Shown one piece after another: positions 33,805-42,958 of a DNA stretch of 64,000 nt. The notes under the pieces are model-generated. The model saw only the letters and a program-made list of their open reading frames with translations. It made no database searches and was not told where the DNA came from. Positions within the stretch are counted from its first letter, which is position 1. Each line of letters opens with the position of its first letter. The stretch is from an uncultured Dehalococcoidia bacterium (lineage in GTDB: Bacteria > Chloroflexota > Dehalococcoidia > Lucifugimonadales > UBA3495): positions 177,717 through 241,716 of the forward strand of contig CATQHB010000002.1 of NCBI GenBank assembly GCA_958295765.1, read 5' to 3'. A program made the position numbers and the translations under genes.

Positions 33805-35085
33805 CTACAACTGCAAACTGCCGCTGCCCCCGCTCACTACCGGCGCGCCGGCGCTGGCCGGTTGTACCTGTTGCAGGGCGGCGGCCAACTCGGCGACTCC
33901 CTGTTGGTAAGCCTCCGTGTTTTCCGCCTGCCCCGGCAGGTCAAAGACCCGGTGTTCCGCGTTCAGCCCCCGGGCGTAGCGGTCCCGGGGCGCGGCCATA
34001 AACCCGTCCCCGGTTACCAGGAACAGCAGCCACTCATCCCGGCTCTGCTGCTGCTCCTTGGCGGCGATGATGTCGTTGCGGATGGTTTCGCTGGCGAAAG
34101 CCTCGGGGGTGCAGACCACCAGCAGCTTATCGTAGTGGCGAATCCAACGCTCGATTTCCTCCTCCTCCGAAGTGCTGCGCCGGTCCACCAGGGCGCTGCC
34201 CCGGGCGTTCTCCGGGAAGAGCCAGCACCGGGCCCCGTTGGCCCGCAGGTCGGCTTGCAGCTTGGCGGCAAAGCTCGCGTCCCCGGCGGCGCAGGCGATA
34301 AAGTAGTCGCCGGACAGCGCCGCCGTGCCGCTCAGCGATTGCTGGAACGCGGCCAGCGATTCCGGCGAGCCTACCCCGGCCAGGAAGGACTCCGGTATCT
34401 GCCCGCCGGAGCGGAACAGGGAATCCATGCCCAGAGTGCTGGGGGCGTCGTGGCGCACCGTGTCCAGCCCCAGGGCATCGCTCAGGTTGCAGTTCTGGAA
34501 CACGGTGTAGCCCATAATGCTGCCGCCGAAGTTGGCCCCGGTCAGCCGGGTCGTATTGAAAACCGCCTCATAGAAGTCGCTTTCCTGAAAATTAACCTCG
34601 GTCAAGTTGGTGCGGGTCAGGGCGGCGCCGTTCAGGGTGGCCCCGGTCAAGTCGGCGCCGGACAGGTTGGCCCGGTCCAGGTTGGCCCGGTTCAGGTTGG
34701 CGCCCCGCAGGTTGGCGCCGGACAGGTTGGCATCGGACAGGATAATCCGGTCCAGGTCGGCGCCCTGAAAGTCGGCCTCCCGGCAGTCGGCGCCCCGCAG
34801 GTTGGCCCCGTTGAGCAGGGAGTTGTTGAAACTGGCCTGGCGCAGGTCGGCCCGGTACAGATGCACCGGATTGAGCCGGCAGTCGGACAGGTTGGCCCGC
34901 CGCAGCATGGCCCCCATCAGGTCCGAGTTCCGCAAATCGGCGCCGCTCAGGTCAGCCATCGGGATGCGGGTATGGCTCATATAGCAGGCGTTCAGGTCCA
35001 ACGCCTCCCCCGGATGCTCCTCCCGCCAGCGGGCCACCGCGTCCCGCCCCTGCCTGACTATCTGCACCTGTTCCATATTAGCCAT
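33805..35085 (-). CDS. Pentapeptide-repeat / TIR-domain fusion protein
   Basis: A 426-residue protein, start ATG 35085 behind GGAG. Residues about 15-45 are a helical lead (VRQGRDAVARWREEHPG), residues about 45-210 are A(D/N)LXX pentapeptide repeats (ADLSGADLRNSDLMGAMLRR and onward), which form a right-handed quadrilateral helix. Residues about 265-350 are a TIR-type domain: DYFIACAAGDASFAAKLQADL, GARCWLFPENA, RWIRHYDKLLVVCTPEAF. TIR domains in bacteria often hydrolyse NAD+ in anti-phage systems. The catalytic Glu normally after the 'S.W' motif is not obvious (the region reads ASETIRNDIIAAKE, with Asp and Glu candidates), so enzyme activity is uncertain. Divergent from an Snf2-type helicase. 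Confidence 0.82.
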   Translation of the reverse strand: MANMEQVQIVRQGRDAVARWREEHPGEALDLNACYMSHTRIPMADLSGADLRNSDLMGAMLRRANLSDCRLNPVHLYRADLRQASFNNSLLNGANLRGADCREADFQGADLDRIILSDANLSGANLRGANLNRANLDRANLSGADLTGATLNGAALTRTNLTEVNFQESDFYEAVFNTTRLTGANFGGSIMGYTVFQNCNLSDALGLDTVRHDAPSTLGMDSLFRSGGQIPESFLAGVGSPESLAAFQQSLSGTAALSGDYFIACAAGDASFAAKLQADLRANGARCWLFPENARGSALVDRRSTSEEEEIERWIRHYDKLLVVCTPEAFASETIRNDIIAAKEQQQSRDEWLLFLVTGDGFMAAPRDRYARGLNAEHRVFDLPGQAENTEAYQQGVAELAAALQQVQPASAGAPVVSGGSGSLQL

Positions 35086-35260
35086 AATCGTTTCTCCGCA
35101 GCCGTTGATGTATTGATAGGATGATTGGCTGCTATGGTAGCTACCCCGGCAAGGGGCTGTCAACTTTGCAGGGGTGATTCGCTGGAGGAGTTCGCAGCAG
35201 TTATAGTGATTCACCGGCGCAAGGTGTTGGCGTGGTGCTGGTAAAGTGAATTATGATGAT

Positions 35261-35288
35261 TTGCAATTTCCAATCGGGGAGATATAAG
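35261..35288 (+). promoter_or_regulatory. Candidate promoter for the helicase gene
   Basis: TTGCAA (35261-35266), 16-base spacer, TATAAG (35283-35288), 70 bases ahead of ATG 35358. Five of six -10 bases and four of six -35 bases match consensus. It lies in the 272-bp divergent spacer with the TIR gene. Confidence 0.5.
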
Positions 35289-35357
35289 ATATGCTGCAAT
35301 TGCGGCTAACTTTGCTCGTTAGAAACATTCACTCCAACATTGACCAGGCAGGTATTT

Positions 35358-38300
35358 ATGACCACCAACGGCCAGCAAATTGTAGTCGGCGCCCTCGTAC
35401 AATGGACGGAAGCAGACACTTACGGGGTAGTAACCCAGGCCGGGGGTGAGATGGTTCACGTCCAGTGGGACGATGGCGGATGCCCGCCCCAATTCCGGGC
35501 GGCGAATGCTCCGTTGCTGCGAGTTGACCTGCGTTCTCAACCCGTCAGCGTAAAATCAACCGGCGCTACCGCTGTCGCAATGCAGCCGGTACAATCGTCT
35601 CCACCAGCTTGGCAGTGCTTTATCTTTGAAGCCGGCAGCGGAAAGAACATCAACATTGCAGAGGCCGACCTGCGCCCCATGTCGGTCAATGACCCCATCG
35701 AGCGATTTCAGCAGAACAAGATCGGTTCTCTCAATAAGTATCGACTCCACGAAGCGACCCGGTGGTATCGGGGGTTGCACCTCTACGATGAACTGGTTTC
35801 CCTGGGGCAGATTGGAGTTGACATTAAACCCCACCAAGTTTCCGTAGTGCACAAGGTCATCTCCAACTATCCCCACCGCTTTCTGCTCTGTGACGAAGTA
35901 GGGTTAGGGAAAACCATTGAAGCCGGAATGACGCTGAAGGAACTCCGGGCCAGGGGTGGCGCTCGGCGAGTTCTAATCGTTGTACCACCGAACCTGGTAC
36001 GTCAGTGGCAATTCGAGATGAAGTCCAAGTTCAACGAGAGTTTCTCCGTCCTTAACACCAACACCGTACAATATATGCGGAATCAGGGCCAGACGGATAA
36101 TCCCTTTACTTACTGGGACAACGTAGTGTGTTCCGCATGGTGGGTATCCGACCCGCGATGGGCCAACCAGTGCGCTGAGGTGGATTGGGACCTGGTTATC
36201 GTGGATGAGGCGCATCACGCGAGAAGCCACCGCAACGGAAGTCGGATAACAACAACCCGTCTTTATGAGTTAGTGCAGAGTTTGGCGGCGCCGGAACACT
36301 TTGCCCGACGCAGTATGCTCTTTCTCACCGCCACGCCGATGCAGCTTAATACCCATGAACTCTACTCCCTGGTAGAGTTGCTGGATCCGGCTCTCTTTCC
36401 ATCGGAAAGCCATTTCGAAGAACATCGACTAGGAGTTCCGGGGCTTTCCCGTCTCGTTGAGCAACTTCACATTGACGGATTCCAGTTTCCGAATGAACCA
36501 CCAGATAGTACAGTTAAGCAGGTCGCCCAATGGCTGGAACTGGATACTGGTGACGCCAGGCAGCGTCTTTCCGGTAGCAAAGAGGAAGTCGAGACCCTTG
36601 CCAACGAACTGTCCGACCGCCACCTGCTGAGTGAAGTACTAATTCGCAATCGCAAGGCAGTGGTAGGCGGGTTTATGACCCGTAAAGCTGAGCGGTGGGA
36701 AGTTGACCTCACGGAAGAAGAACGCATTGCGTTGGAAGCAGTGGAAGATTACGTGCAGTACGGCTTCCAAATGGCCGATGGCTCAAACGACAGCGCCATC
36801 GGTTTTGTGATGGTTACCTTTCAGAAATTGATGGCCTCCAGCATCGCCGCCATCAAGCACTCGCTGATCCGGCGCCAGGAGAAAGTCCGGGCCAGGGTTG
36901 CCAGTCAACAGTCAGCCAGCGAACTGGAAGACCGGCTTGATGATGACGATAACGCCGGTGATGTCATCGAGGCCGCCGGCGCAGTCACCAGCTTAGCAGA
37001 TGAAGAGTTGCGTCGCCTGGACGAGACCCTCAAAGCCTTGGACTTGGTGCAAAGCGACTCTAAATCCCTGGTGCTGGTTGAGCGGCTTGCCACGTTATTT
37101 GGCGGTTCCCCGGACGAAAAGGTAATCATTTTCACCCAATTTCGGGAGACCCAGCGATATTTGGGGGAATTGCTTACCGCCATGGGTTGGGGTGTAAACC
37201 TGTTTCACGGACAGATGAAGCCCGAAGAAAAGGATAACGCCGTTGAGCGGTTCAAGAACGAAAGCGGCCCTCAAATCCTGCTCAGTACCGAGGCTGGCGG
37301 CGAAGGCCGGAATTTCCAGTTTTGCCACTTCCTGGTCAATTACGACCTGCCCTGGAATCCCATGCGCGTCGAACAGCGTATTGGCCGGGTGGACCGCATC
37401 GGGCAAGAAAAAGACATCAGCATTTTCAACCTGTCGGTCAAAGATACCATTGAGGAGAGAGTGCTGGAAGTTCTGGAACATCGAATCCGGGTATTCGAGG
37501 AAACGATTGGCGGCCTTGATGCGATTCTCGGTGAAACCGAAAATGACATCAAGAAAATCGTGCGCCAAGCGGACGAACAACGCGGGAAAGCCTTTGAGGA
37601 ATACGATAAAGAATTAGAGTTGCGCGTCCGGAACGCCCGGGAAGCCGAGCGGCGGCTTGGCGATTTTATCATGGATACCAAGTCTTACCGTAAAGAACTA
37701 GCCGAGCATATCGCCGGCCAGCCTTCGCCGGTAAGCAACGAAGAGTTCGACAAGTTTATCGGTCAACTCCTGGCTGATGTTCGTACCTACATCAGGCAAA
37801 GGGATGGCGTTTACGACCTGACTTTCCACGTCTCCTTTATTGATACCCATCGGACGCTTTTCCCGGCGGGAGATAAGAAGAAGGCAGTATTTCGCCCTGA
37901 CCGTCGGCCCGACTCGGAAGGGGTAGATTTCATGGTGTTTGGACACCCCATCGTGGAGGCCATCGTCGAACAGGTTCTTGCTGAGGGTTACGAAGGGATA
38001 ACCGGAACCCGCAGAATTATTGCCGGAGAGGACTTGCCGCCCACTGCCGGGTGGCTATTCACTTTTCAGTTTGAGATTTCCGGGCCTTGGGCTACCGAGC
38101 GCATCTTGCCGGTATTCGTGAGTGATACGGGTGAAATCAACCTTGACCTGGGTAGAAAGCTGGCAGAGCGAGCTTGTCGTTTCGACGACGGTGAGACTGA
38201 GATAGACCCTTCCTCAATTCCTGACATTAGCTCAGTGATTGAATCAGCCGCAAACCAGGCTGCAACGGCGGAGCGTGAGTCTCTACAGCAGCAAATCCAG

Positions 38301-38627
38301 AGCCAAGCCGACGAGCGAGTTGACCGGGACGTAGCCCGTTTGAAGGCGTACTTCGACTATCGGGAAATGACAGCTCGGGACAAAGTAGAGGCAACTCGGT
38401 CTATTCTGAACCGCATCCGCGAGAGTAAGGATGAATCCGAACGCCAGATTTTGCCGGTTTGGGAAGCTAATCTCCGCCGGGACGAGGCGATGCTCACCGA
38501 GTTGGCGGAAGAACGCCCCCGCCGAATTGAGGACGCTGAAAGATACCGCCGCCCGCAAGTAGCGTGGGCCTTAAAGTCCCTGGGCCGCATTGAAGTGGTT
38601 GCCTCCGACCAGGGACAAGAGCCGTGA
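35358..38627 (+). CDS. Snf2/RapA-type SF2 helicase
   Basis: A 1089-residue ATPase. An N-terminal small domain (MTTNGQQIVVGALVQWTEAD, SH3/Tudor-like) precedes the helicase core: motif I CDEVGLGKTIEAG, Ia VVPPNLVRQW, II VIVDEAHHARS, III LFLTATPMQ; then the second lobe with IV IIFTQFRETQRYL, V LLSTEAGGEGRNFQ and VI RVEQRIGRVDRIGQ. A long C-terminal region (about 680-1089) is rich in helices, including a coiled coil ESLQQQIQSQADERVDRDVARL. RapA-like proteins act on stalled RNA polymerase; relatives of this size (for example DrmD of DISARM) serve in defence islands. Visibly lower GC and different codon use than the flanking lactonase genes suggest acquisition by transfer. Stands alone apart from the divergent TIR gene. 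Confidence 0.9.
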   Translation: MTTNGQQIVVGALVQWTEADTYGVVTQAGGEMVHVQWDDGGCPPQFRAANAPLLRVDLRSQPVSVKSTGATAVAMQPVQSSPPAWQCFIFEAGSGKNINIAEADLRPMSVNDPIERFQQNKIGSLNKYRLHEATRWYRGLHLYDELVSLGQIGVDIKPHQVSVVHKVISNYPHRFLLCDEVGLGKTIEAGMTLKELRARGGARRVLIVVPPNLVRQWQFEMKSKFNESFSVLNTNTVQYMRNQGQTDNPFTYWDNVVCSAWWVSDPRWANQCAEVDWDLVIVDEAHHARSHRNGSRITTTRLYELVQSLAAPEHFARRSMLFLTATPMQLNTHELYSLVELLDPALFPSESHFEEHRLGVPGLSRLVEQLHIDGFQFPNEPPDSTVKQVAQWLELDTGDARQRLSGSKEEVETLANELSDRHLLSEVLIRNRKAVVGGFMTRKAERWEVDLTEEERIALEAVEDYVQYGFQMADGSNDSAIGFVMVTFQKLMASSIAAIKHSLIRRQEKVRARVASQQSASELEDRLDDDDNAGDVIEAAGAVTSLADEELRRLDETLKALDLVQSDSKSLVLVERLATLFGGSPDEKVIIFTQFRETQRYLGELLTAMGWGVNLFHGQMKPEEKDNAVERFKNESGPQILLSTEAGGEGRNFQFCHFLVNYDLPWNPMRVEQRIGRVDRIGQEKDISIFNLSVKDTIEERVLEVLEHRIRVFEETIGGLDAILGETENDIKKIVRQADEQRGKAFEEYDKELELRVRNAREAERRLGDFIMDTKSYRKELAEHIAGQPSPVSNEEFDKFIGQLLADVRTYIRQRDGVYDLTFHVSFIDTHRTLFPAGDKKKAVFRPDRRPDSEGVDFMVFGHPIVEAIVEQVLAEGYEGITGTRRIIAGEDLPPTAGWLFTFQFEISGPWATERILPVFVSDTGEINLDLGRKLAERACRFDDGETEIDPSSIPDISSVIESAANQAATAERESLQQQIQSQADERVDRDVARLKAYFDYREMTARDKVEATRSILNRIRESKDESERQILPVWEANLRRDEAMLTELAEERPRRIEDAERYRRPQVAWALKSLGRIEVVASDQGQEP

Positions 38628-38648
38628 GCGCCGGCAGGGCGGCTCCCC

Positions 38649-39545
38649 CTAACCCCCCACCGCTACCCCCACCCCGTTAATCTCCATCCGGTATATGGTA
38701 GTGCGGCAGGCGAAGAACATTGTCTGCAAAGCCGGGCCGCCGATGGTGAAGTTGTGGCACGGCTCCGGGGTGCGAATCAGGCCCAGATGCTGGCCGGCGG
38801 GGTTCATTATCCAGACGCCGCCGGGGCCGGTGCAATAGACGTTTCCATCCACGTCCACCTTGATGCCGTCGGGGTGGCCTACGTCGTGGCCGGGCAGGTC
38901 GGCAAAGGGGCGGGGGTTGCCAATGGTTCCGTCGGGCAGCACGTCAAACACCCGGATGTAGTGTTGGGTGGTGTCGTTGACGTACAGCAGCGATTCGTCC
39001 GGGGAGAAACAGAGGCCGTTGGGGAAAACCATATCGTCATTGAGCAGAGTCAGCTCCCGCGTATCCGGGTTCAGGCGGTACACCCCCTCATAGTCCAGGT
39101 ACTTCTGCAAGTCGGCGCCCTGGTGCCCCACCAGGTGGACGCCGTTGGACGGGTCGGTGAAGTAGATGTTGCCGTCGGACTTGATGACAATGTCGTTGGG
39201 GGTGTTCAGCTTGACGCCGTTATAGTGGGAGGCCAGGGTGGTGGCGGTGCCGTCGCCCTCAATGCGCCAGACGGTGCGGCCACTCCAGCCGGCGATGACC
39301 AGGCGGCCGGCCGCGTCAAAGGTCATCCCGTTGGCGTGGGCCGAGGGCCGCATCACGATGCTCTTGCCGGCGCCGGGCACCCACTTCCAGATGGTATCGC
39401 CGATGATGTCCACCCAGGCCAGGTAGCCCGCCCGGTAGTTCCACACCGGCCCCTCGGTAAAGGTCAGCCCGGAGGCCACTTTGGAAAAGGCGGCGTCCGC
39501 CGGCACAATGCGCCGGAAATCGGCAGTGAAAGCCTCGGTTACCAT
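38649..39545 (-). CDS. SMP-30/gluconolactonase-family protein (1 of 3)
   Basis: A 298-residue six-bladed beta-propeller of the SMP-30/Gluconolactonase/LRE family. Metal-site motifs: GLTFTEGPVWN (Glu), LNTPNDIVIKSDGNIYFTDPSNG (Asn, Asp), FPNGLCFSPDESLLYVNDT (Asn, Asp). Members hydrolyse sugar lactones or related esters with Ca2+ or Zn2+. It is closely similar to the protein at 40896-41804 (shared LNTPNDI.VKSDG.IYFTDPSNG) and more distant from 39622-40563. All three are in line on the minus strand and probably arose by duplication. No signal peptide. Confidence 0.9.
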   Translation of the reverse strand: MVTEAFTADFRRIVPADAAFSKVASGLTFTEGPVWNYRAGYLAWVDIIGDTIWKWVPGAGKSIVMRPSAHANGMTFDAAGRLVIAGWSGRTVWRIEGDGTATTLASHYNGVKLNTPNDIVIKSDGNIYFTDPSNGVHLVGHQGADLQKYLDYEGVYRLNPDTRELTLLNDDMVFPNGLCFSPDESLLYVNDTTQHYIRVFDVLPDGTIGNPRPFADLPGHDVGHPDGIKVDVDGNVYCTGPGGVWIMNPAGQHLGLIRTPEPCHNFTIGGPALQTMFFACRTTIYRMEINGVGVAVGG

Positions 39546-39621
39546 TCAAGGGCCTCCTGATTATACGGCTTGGCGCGCTGATTTACCGCCGGGCTGTACC
39601 TGCTCTAATTCGCTTGGCCGG

Positions 39622-40563
39622 CTACCCCACCGCCGGGTACAGCATATACCCCTGGCGGCCGGTGTTGGCGGCCCGGTACAGGTGGCCCTCGGTGGTGGTA
39701 ACGTAGAGATGGCTCAACTCCGGGCCGCCGAAGGCGCAGTTGGTCGGTTCCGCCGGAACGGGATGGGTTTCCAGCACCCGGCCGGCCGGGGAAAAGACGT
39801 ACAGCATTGGCCCCGGGCCGCTGCCCTCCCCGCCGGCGGCGGCAATGATGTTGCCGTCGGTGTCCAGGCACAGCCCGCTGATGCCCCGGTGCGCGCCCCG
39901 GTAGTCGGCGCCGAAGCTGTGCAGCAGGGCATAGTCGCCCAGGCTGCCGTCCGCCTTGATGGGGTAGGCGCGCAGTTCCCGCTGGCCGGCCGGTTCCTCG
40001 CTGCTCTCGGCCACGTAGAGAATGTCCTCATCCCGGGACAGGGCCACCGCCAGGGGCGCGGCAGTGTCATTAGTCATCCGGCGCAGGGGCGCGTCCTTGT
40101 TGGGCGTCTCGATGCGCAGCACCGCCCGGTAATCAATGGAATAAGGTTCCAGTTCGTGATTGCGCAGGCCCCCCTGCACCGGCGGCCCCCAGACCGGATC
40201 GGCGAACCAGATGCGGCCCCGGCGGTCCACCGCCAGGTCCTTGGGCTGATTGTGAAACTTGCCGTCCACCCGGTAGGCCAGGGGCGAGGTGGAGCCGTCC
40301 CGGTTGAACCGCACCACCCGCCGGGCGCCGCTCTGGCAGCCGTAGAGGATGCCGTCGGCGGAAAAGGCCAGTCCCACCACCCGGTTAGTCCAGCGGCGGA
40401 AGTCGGTAACGGCGCCGCTCTGCGGGTCGTAGCGCAATATCCGGTTGTTGATGCTGTTGGCCGGCAAAGGCAGCGAGGTGAACAGCAGCGCATCCCCGTC
40501 CCAGACCGGCCCGTCGGTAGGGCTGCCGTAAGGCCCGGCAACCAACTCATAATCCCAATTCAT
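39622..40563 (-). CDS. SMP-30/gluconolactonase-family protein (2 of 3, diverged)
   Basis: A 313-residue propeller protein with SPTDGPVWDGDALLFTSLPL at the start, NQPKDLAVDRRGRIWFADPVWG in the middle and ALSRDEDILYVAESSEEPAG later. The order of blades and the metal-binding Glu/Asn/Asp positions correspond to SMP-30, but Glu in 'TEGPVW' is Asp here ('TDGPVW'), so the metal site may differ. Lies between the two more similar copies; 76 bp separate it from the copy at 38649. Confidence 0.85.
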   Translation of the reverse strand: MNWDYELVAGPYGSPTDGPVWDGDALLFTSLPLPANSINNRILRYDPQSGAVTDFRRWTNRVVGLAFSADGILYGCQSGARRVVRFNRDGSTSPLAYRVDGKFHNQPKDLAVDRRGRIWFADPVWGPPVQGGLRNHELEPYSIDYRAVLRIETPNKDAPLRRMTNDTAAPLAVALSRDEDILYVAESSEEPAGQRELRAYPIKADGSLGDYALLHSFGADYRGAHRGISGLCLDTDGNIIAAAGGEGSGPGPMLYVFSPAGRVLETHPVPAEPTNCAFGGPELSHLYVTTTEGHLYRAANTGRQGYMLYPAVG

Positions 40564-40619
40564 CCAGCGTCTCCTCTCTTGCGTTAAACCACGAATGGAT
40601 ACGAATAAGCGTCGTTGAA

Positions 40620-40745
40620 AGTTCTACGTCATCCCGAAAAGCCCTATGTCATTCCGAAAAGTCAATGTCATCCCTAAAAGTTCTACGTCATTCCTGAAAG
40701 CCCTACGTCATTCCGAAAAGTCAATGTTATTCCCAAAGTCAATGT
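40620..40745. repeat. Tandem degenerate 20-bp repeats
   Basis: About six imperfect direct copies built on ATGTCATTCCGAAAAGTCA (alternating with ACGTCATTCCTGAAAGCCCT), immediately before the family D element. No ORF. Confidence 0.75.
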
Positions 40746-40855
40746 CATTCCGAGCGCAGCGAGGAATCTAAACTCCTGCATAGCCGGGTTTCTGCCGGAA
40801 CCGGAAGTTGGCAAAGGCCGGGCATTTTAGATTCCTCCCTCCGGTCGGAATGACA
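40744..40855. repeat. Dispersed inverted-repeat element, family D, copy 2
   Basis: TGTCATTCCGAGCGCAGCGA, then GGAATCTAAA, is mirrored by TTTTAGATTCCTCCCTCCGG, then TCGGAATGACA. Matches the copy at 1-75 in arms and in the core 'aaaggccgggcattttagattcc'. Confidence 0.8.
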
Positions 40856-40895
40856 AACTAATTGGAATGACCGGCTAATCGGTTTCCGACTGATT

Positions 40896-41804
40896 CTAAC
40901 TAAGCGGGTAGGTGGGCAGGCCGGGGATTTCCAGCCGCATCCGGTACACCGAGGTGCGGGCGGTGAAATACATCGTCCGGTAGTCCGGGTCGCCAAAGCC
41001 GAAGTTGGCGCAGTCCTCCGGCACCAGCAGCCGGCCCAGGTGGTTCCCTTGGGGGTCGGTAACCCAGACCCCGCCGGGGCCGGTGCAGTAAACATTGCCC
41101 TCTACGTCCACCTTCATCCCGTCCGGGGAACCGTGGTCATCGTGGAATAGCTCGGCAAAAAGCCGCCCGCCGGCCGCGTCAATAGTGCCGTCGGGCAGCA
41201 CGTCAAACACCCGGATGTGGCGGCGGGGCGTGTCGTTGATGTAAAGCAGGGATTCGTCCGGGGAGAAACAGAGGCCGTTGGGGTTGATAAAGTCATCCAC
41301 CAGCAGGGTCAGGCTGGAGTCGGCCAAATCCAGCCGGTAAACCGCCTCATAGTCCACGTACTTCTGCACGTCATCGCACTCCATCCCCACGTTGCGGATG
41401 CCGTTGGAGGGGTCGGTGAAGTAGATGACGCCGTCGGACTTGACGATGATGTCGTTGGGGGTGTTCAGTTTCTTGCCGTCCACGTGAGAGGCCAGCACCG
41501 TGGTAGAGCCGTCATGTTCCCACCGCCAGACGGTGCGGCTGCTCCAGCCGGCCACCAGGAGGCGGCCCTGGTGGTCATAGGTCATACCGTCGGCCTTGCC
41601 CGAGGGCCGCATAATAATGCTGGTGCCCTGGCCCGGTATCCACTTCCAGATAGTATCGTCGATAATGTCGGTCCAGACCAGAAAGTTCTCCCGGCCATTC
41701 CAGACCGGGCCTTCGGTAAAAATGTGGCCGCCGGAAATCTTTTCCAGGGTGGCATTGTCCTTAACAATGCGGCTGAATCCGGGGGAGAAGGGTTCGGTGG
41801 ACAT
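40896..41804 (-). CDS. SMP-30/gluconolactonase-family protein (3 of 3)
   Basis: A 302-residue propeller protein close to the copy at 38649. Motifs: GGHIFTEGPVWNG, LNTPNDIIVKSDGVIYFTDP, NPNGLCFSPDESLLYINDT and HGSPDGMKVDVEGNVYCTGPGGV. The metal-ligand Glu, Asn and Asp are present. Start ATG 41804 with GGAGAAACCC upstream. Probably hydrolyses a sugar or other lactone; substrate unknown. Confidence 0.9.
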   Translation of the reverse strand: MSTEPFSPGFSRIVKDNATLEKISGGHIFTEGPVWNGRENFLVWTDIIDDTIWKWIPGQGTSIIMRPSGKADGMTYDHQGRLLVAGWSSRTVWRWEHDGSTTVLASHVDGKKLNTPNDIIVKSDGVIYFTDPSNGIRNVGMECDDVQKYVDYEAVYRLDLADSSLTLLVDDFINPNGLCFSPDESLLYINDTPRRHIRVFDVLPDGTIDAAGGRLFAELFHDDHGSPDGMKVDVEGNVYCTGPGGVWVTDPQGNHLGRLLVPEDCANFGFGDPDYRTMYFTARTSVYRMRLEIPGLPTYPLS

Positions 41805-41864
41805 TGGGTTTCTCCTTGTGCCGGCGCGTGCTGCGCCGGCTGATTTGCCAGGTTCGGATTATAT

Positions 41865-42113
41865 TCAGGATGATGGGTTGGGGGCCGGCAGCGTCGGGGG
41901 CAAGTCCACGTTGACAAAGCCCGACTCCCCGGCGTCAATTTTGCTGAGGCCGGAAACCTTGAAACCGCACAGGTTGCCCTCTTGATCCACCAAAGCCAGC
42001 ACCCGGTCGTCGGTGGTGGCGGTGTAACGGGCCTCGGGCTTGGCGGCCCAAATCACGTCAAAGCAGTCCCCGGCTTCGTCAAACCGGACGCTGATGTTTT
42101 TAATTTCCTCCAT
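41865..42113 (-). CDS. DUF2283-like small protein
   Basis: An 82-residue protein starting ATG 42113. It reads ISVRFDEAGDCFDVIWAAKP, then LALVDQEGNLCGFKVSGLSKIDAGESGFVNVDLPP. Very similar to the adjacent protein at 42160 (ISVWYDKTGDYLDVHWVAGN, LVDEESNLCGFFVWGISKVNNGETGFANFDLSP), so the two are a tandem duplicate pair. More distantly related to 8160-8396. Role unknown. Confidence 0.65.
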   Translation of the reverse strand: MEEIKNISVRFDEAGDCFDVIWAAKPEARYTATTDDRVLALVDQEGNLCGFKVSGLSKIDAGESGFVNVDLPPTLPAPNPSS

Positions 42114-42159
42114 ACGGCGCTGCTTCCCCTTTTTATGCGGAGGTAAGGGTACGAACTGG

Positions 42160-42408
42160 CTAAGCCGGGGCGGTTTCGGTTTCTGCCGGGGACAGGTCAA
42201 AGTTGGCAAAGCCCGTTTCTCCATTGTTGACCTTGCTGATGCCCCAAACAAAGAAGCCGCAAAGGTTACTTTCCTCATCCACCAGGACATCCACCCGCTC
42301 GTTTTCGGTAGGGGTAAAGTAAGTTCCCACGTTGCCGGCGACCCAATGCACGTCCAGGTAGTCCCCGGTCTTGTCATACCAGACGCTTATGCGTTCAACC
42401 TGGTCCAT
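42160..42408 (-). CDS. DUF2283-like small protein, tandem partner
   Basis: An 82-residue protein, upstream member of a duplicate pair with 41865-42113 (46 bp apart, same strand). It has the 'WYDKTGDYLDV' and 'VDEESNLCGFFV' segments of the DUF2283-like pattern and a C-terminal 'NGETGFANFDLSP' shared with its partner. Role unknown. Confidence 0.65.
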   Translation of the reverse strand: MDQVERISVWYDKTGDYLDVHWVAGNVGTYFTPTENERVDVLVDEESNLCGFFVWGISKVNNGETGFANFDLSPAETETAPA

Positions 42409-42473
42409 ATCACCTTGTATAAATCCTTACAGTGGTCGGACGGGTGTTTGACCGTCTCTTGCTGGCGCATACC

Positions 42474-42926
42474 CTACGGCGCCAGCACGGTAAAGGGGTA
42501 CACCGGCACGTTCCGCAGCGCCCAGAAGGATAGCACCGCCGCCAGCAGGCCCCAAATCAGCGCCGGATGCAGGAAAACCGTCGGCAGCCGTCGCCCCGAC
42601 AAAGACGGCAGCAGCGCCGACAGGTAGGCGTAGCCGATAATGGGCAGCGCCAGCATAGTATAGGGGTTGTAGCCGAAGGCCGCCAGCAGGTTGCCGTGCA
42701 TCAGTTGGTGCAGCCCCCGCAAGGTGCCGCAGCCGGGGCAGTGCAGCCCGGTCAGGGCGTAAAAGACGCAGGGCGGATAGTAGCCCGGCTCCTCCGGGTT
42801 CCGGGCAAACACCAGCGCCAGGCAGGGCAGGGCCGCCAACCCCAACAGCGCAAACCGCCACCGCCAGAGGGGTAGCCCCGGCAGTAACTCCAACCGATTC
42901 GCAGCTATCGTAGTTATGGTGGACAT
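42474..42926 (-). CDS. DUF2752 membrane protein
   Basis: A 150-residue membrane protein with three or four helices and the DUF2752 signature PPCVFYALTGLHCPGCGTLR followed by HQLMHGNLLAAFGYNP. The CPGCG motif suggests a metal or redox site, but the family has no known function. Last of three small co-oriented membrane-protein genes (43437-43775, 42959-43369, this one), spaced 67 and 32 bp. Confidence 0.88.
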   Translation of the reverse strand: MSTITTIAANRLELLPGLPLWRWRFALLGLAALPCLALVFARNPEEPGYYPPCVFYALTGLHCPGCGTLRGLHQLMHGNLLAAFGYNPYTMLALPIIGYAYLSALLPSLSGRRLPTVFLHPALIWGLLAAVLSFWALRNVPVYPFTVLAP

Positions 42927-42958
42927 AAGCTGTAAAACCGAGTAGCCCGCAACTTAAC

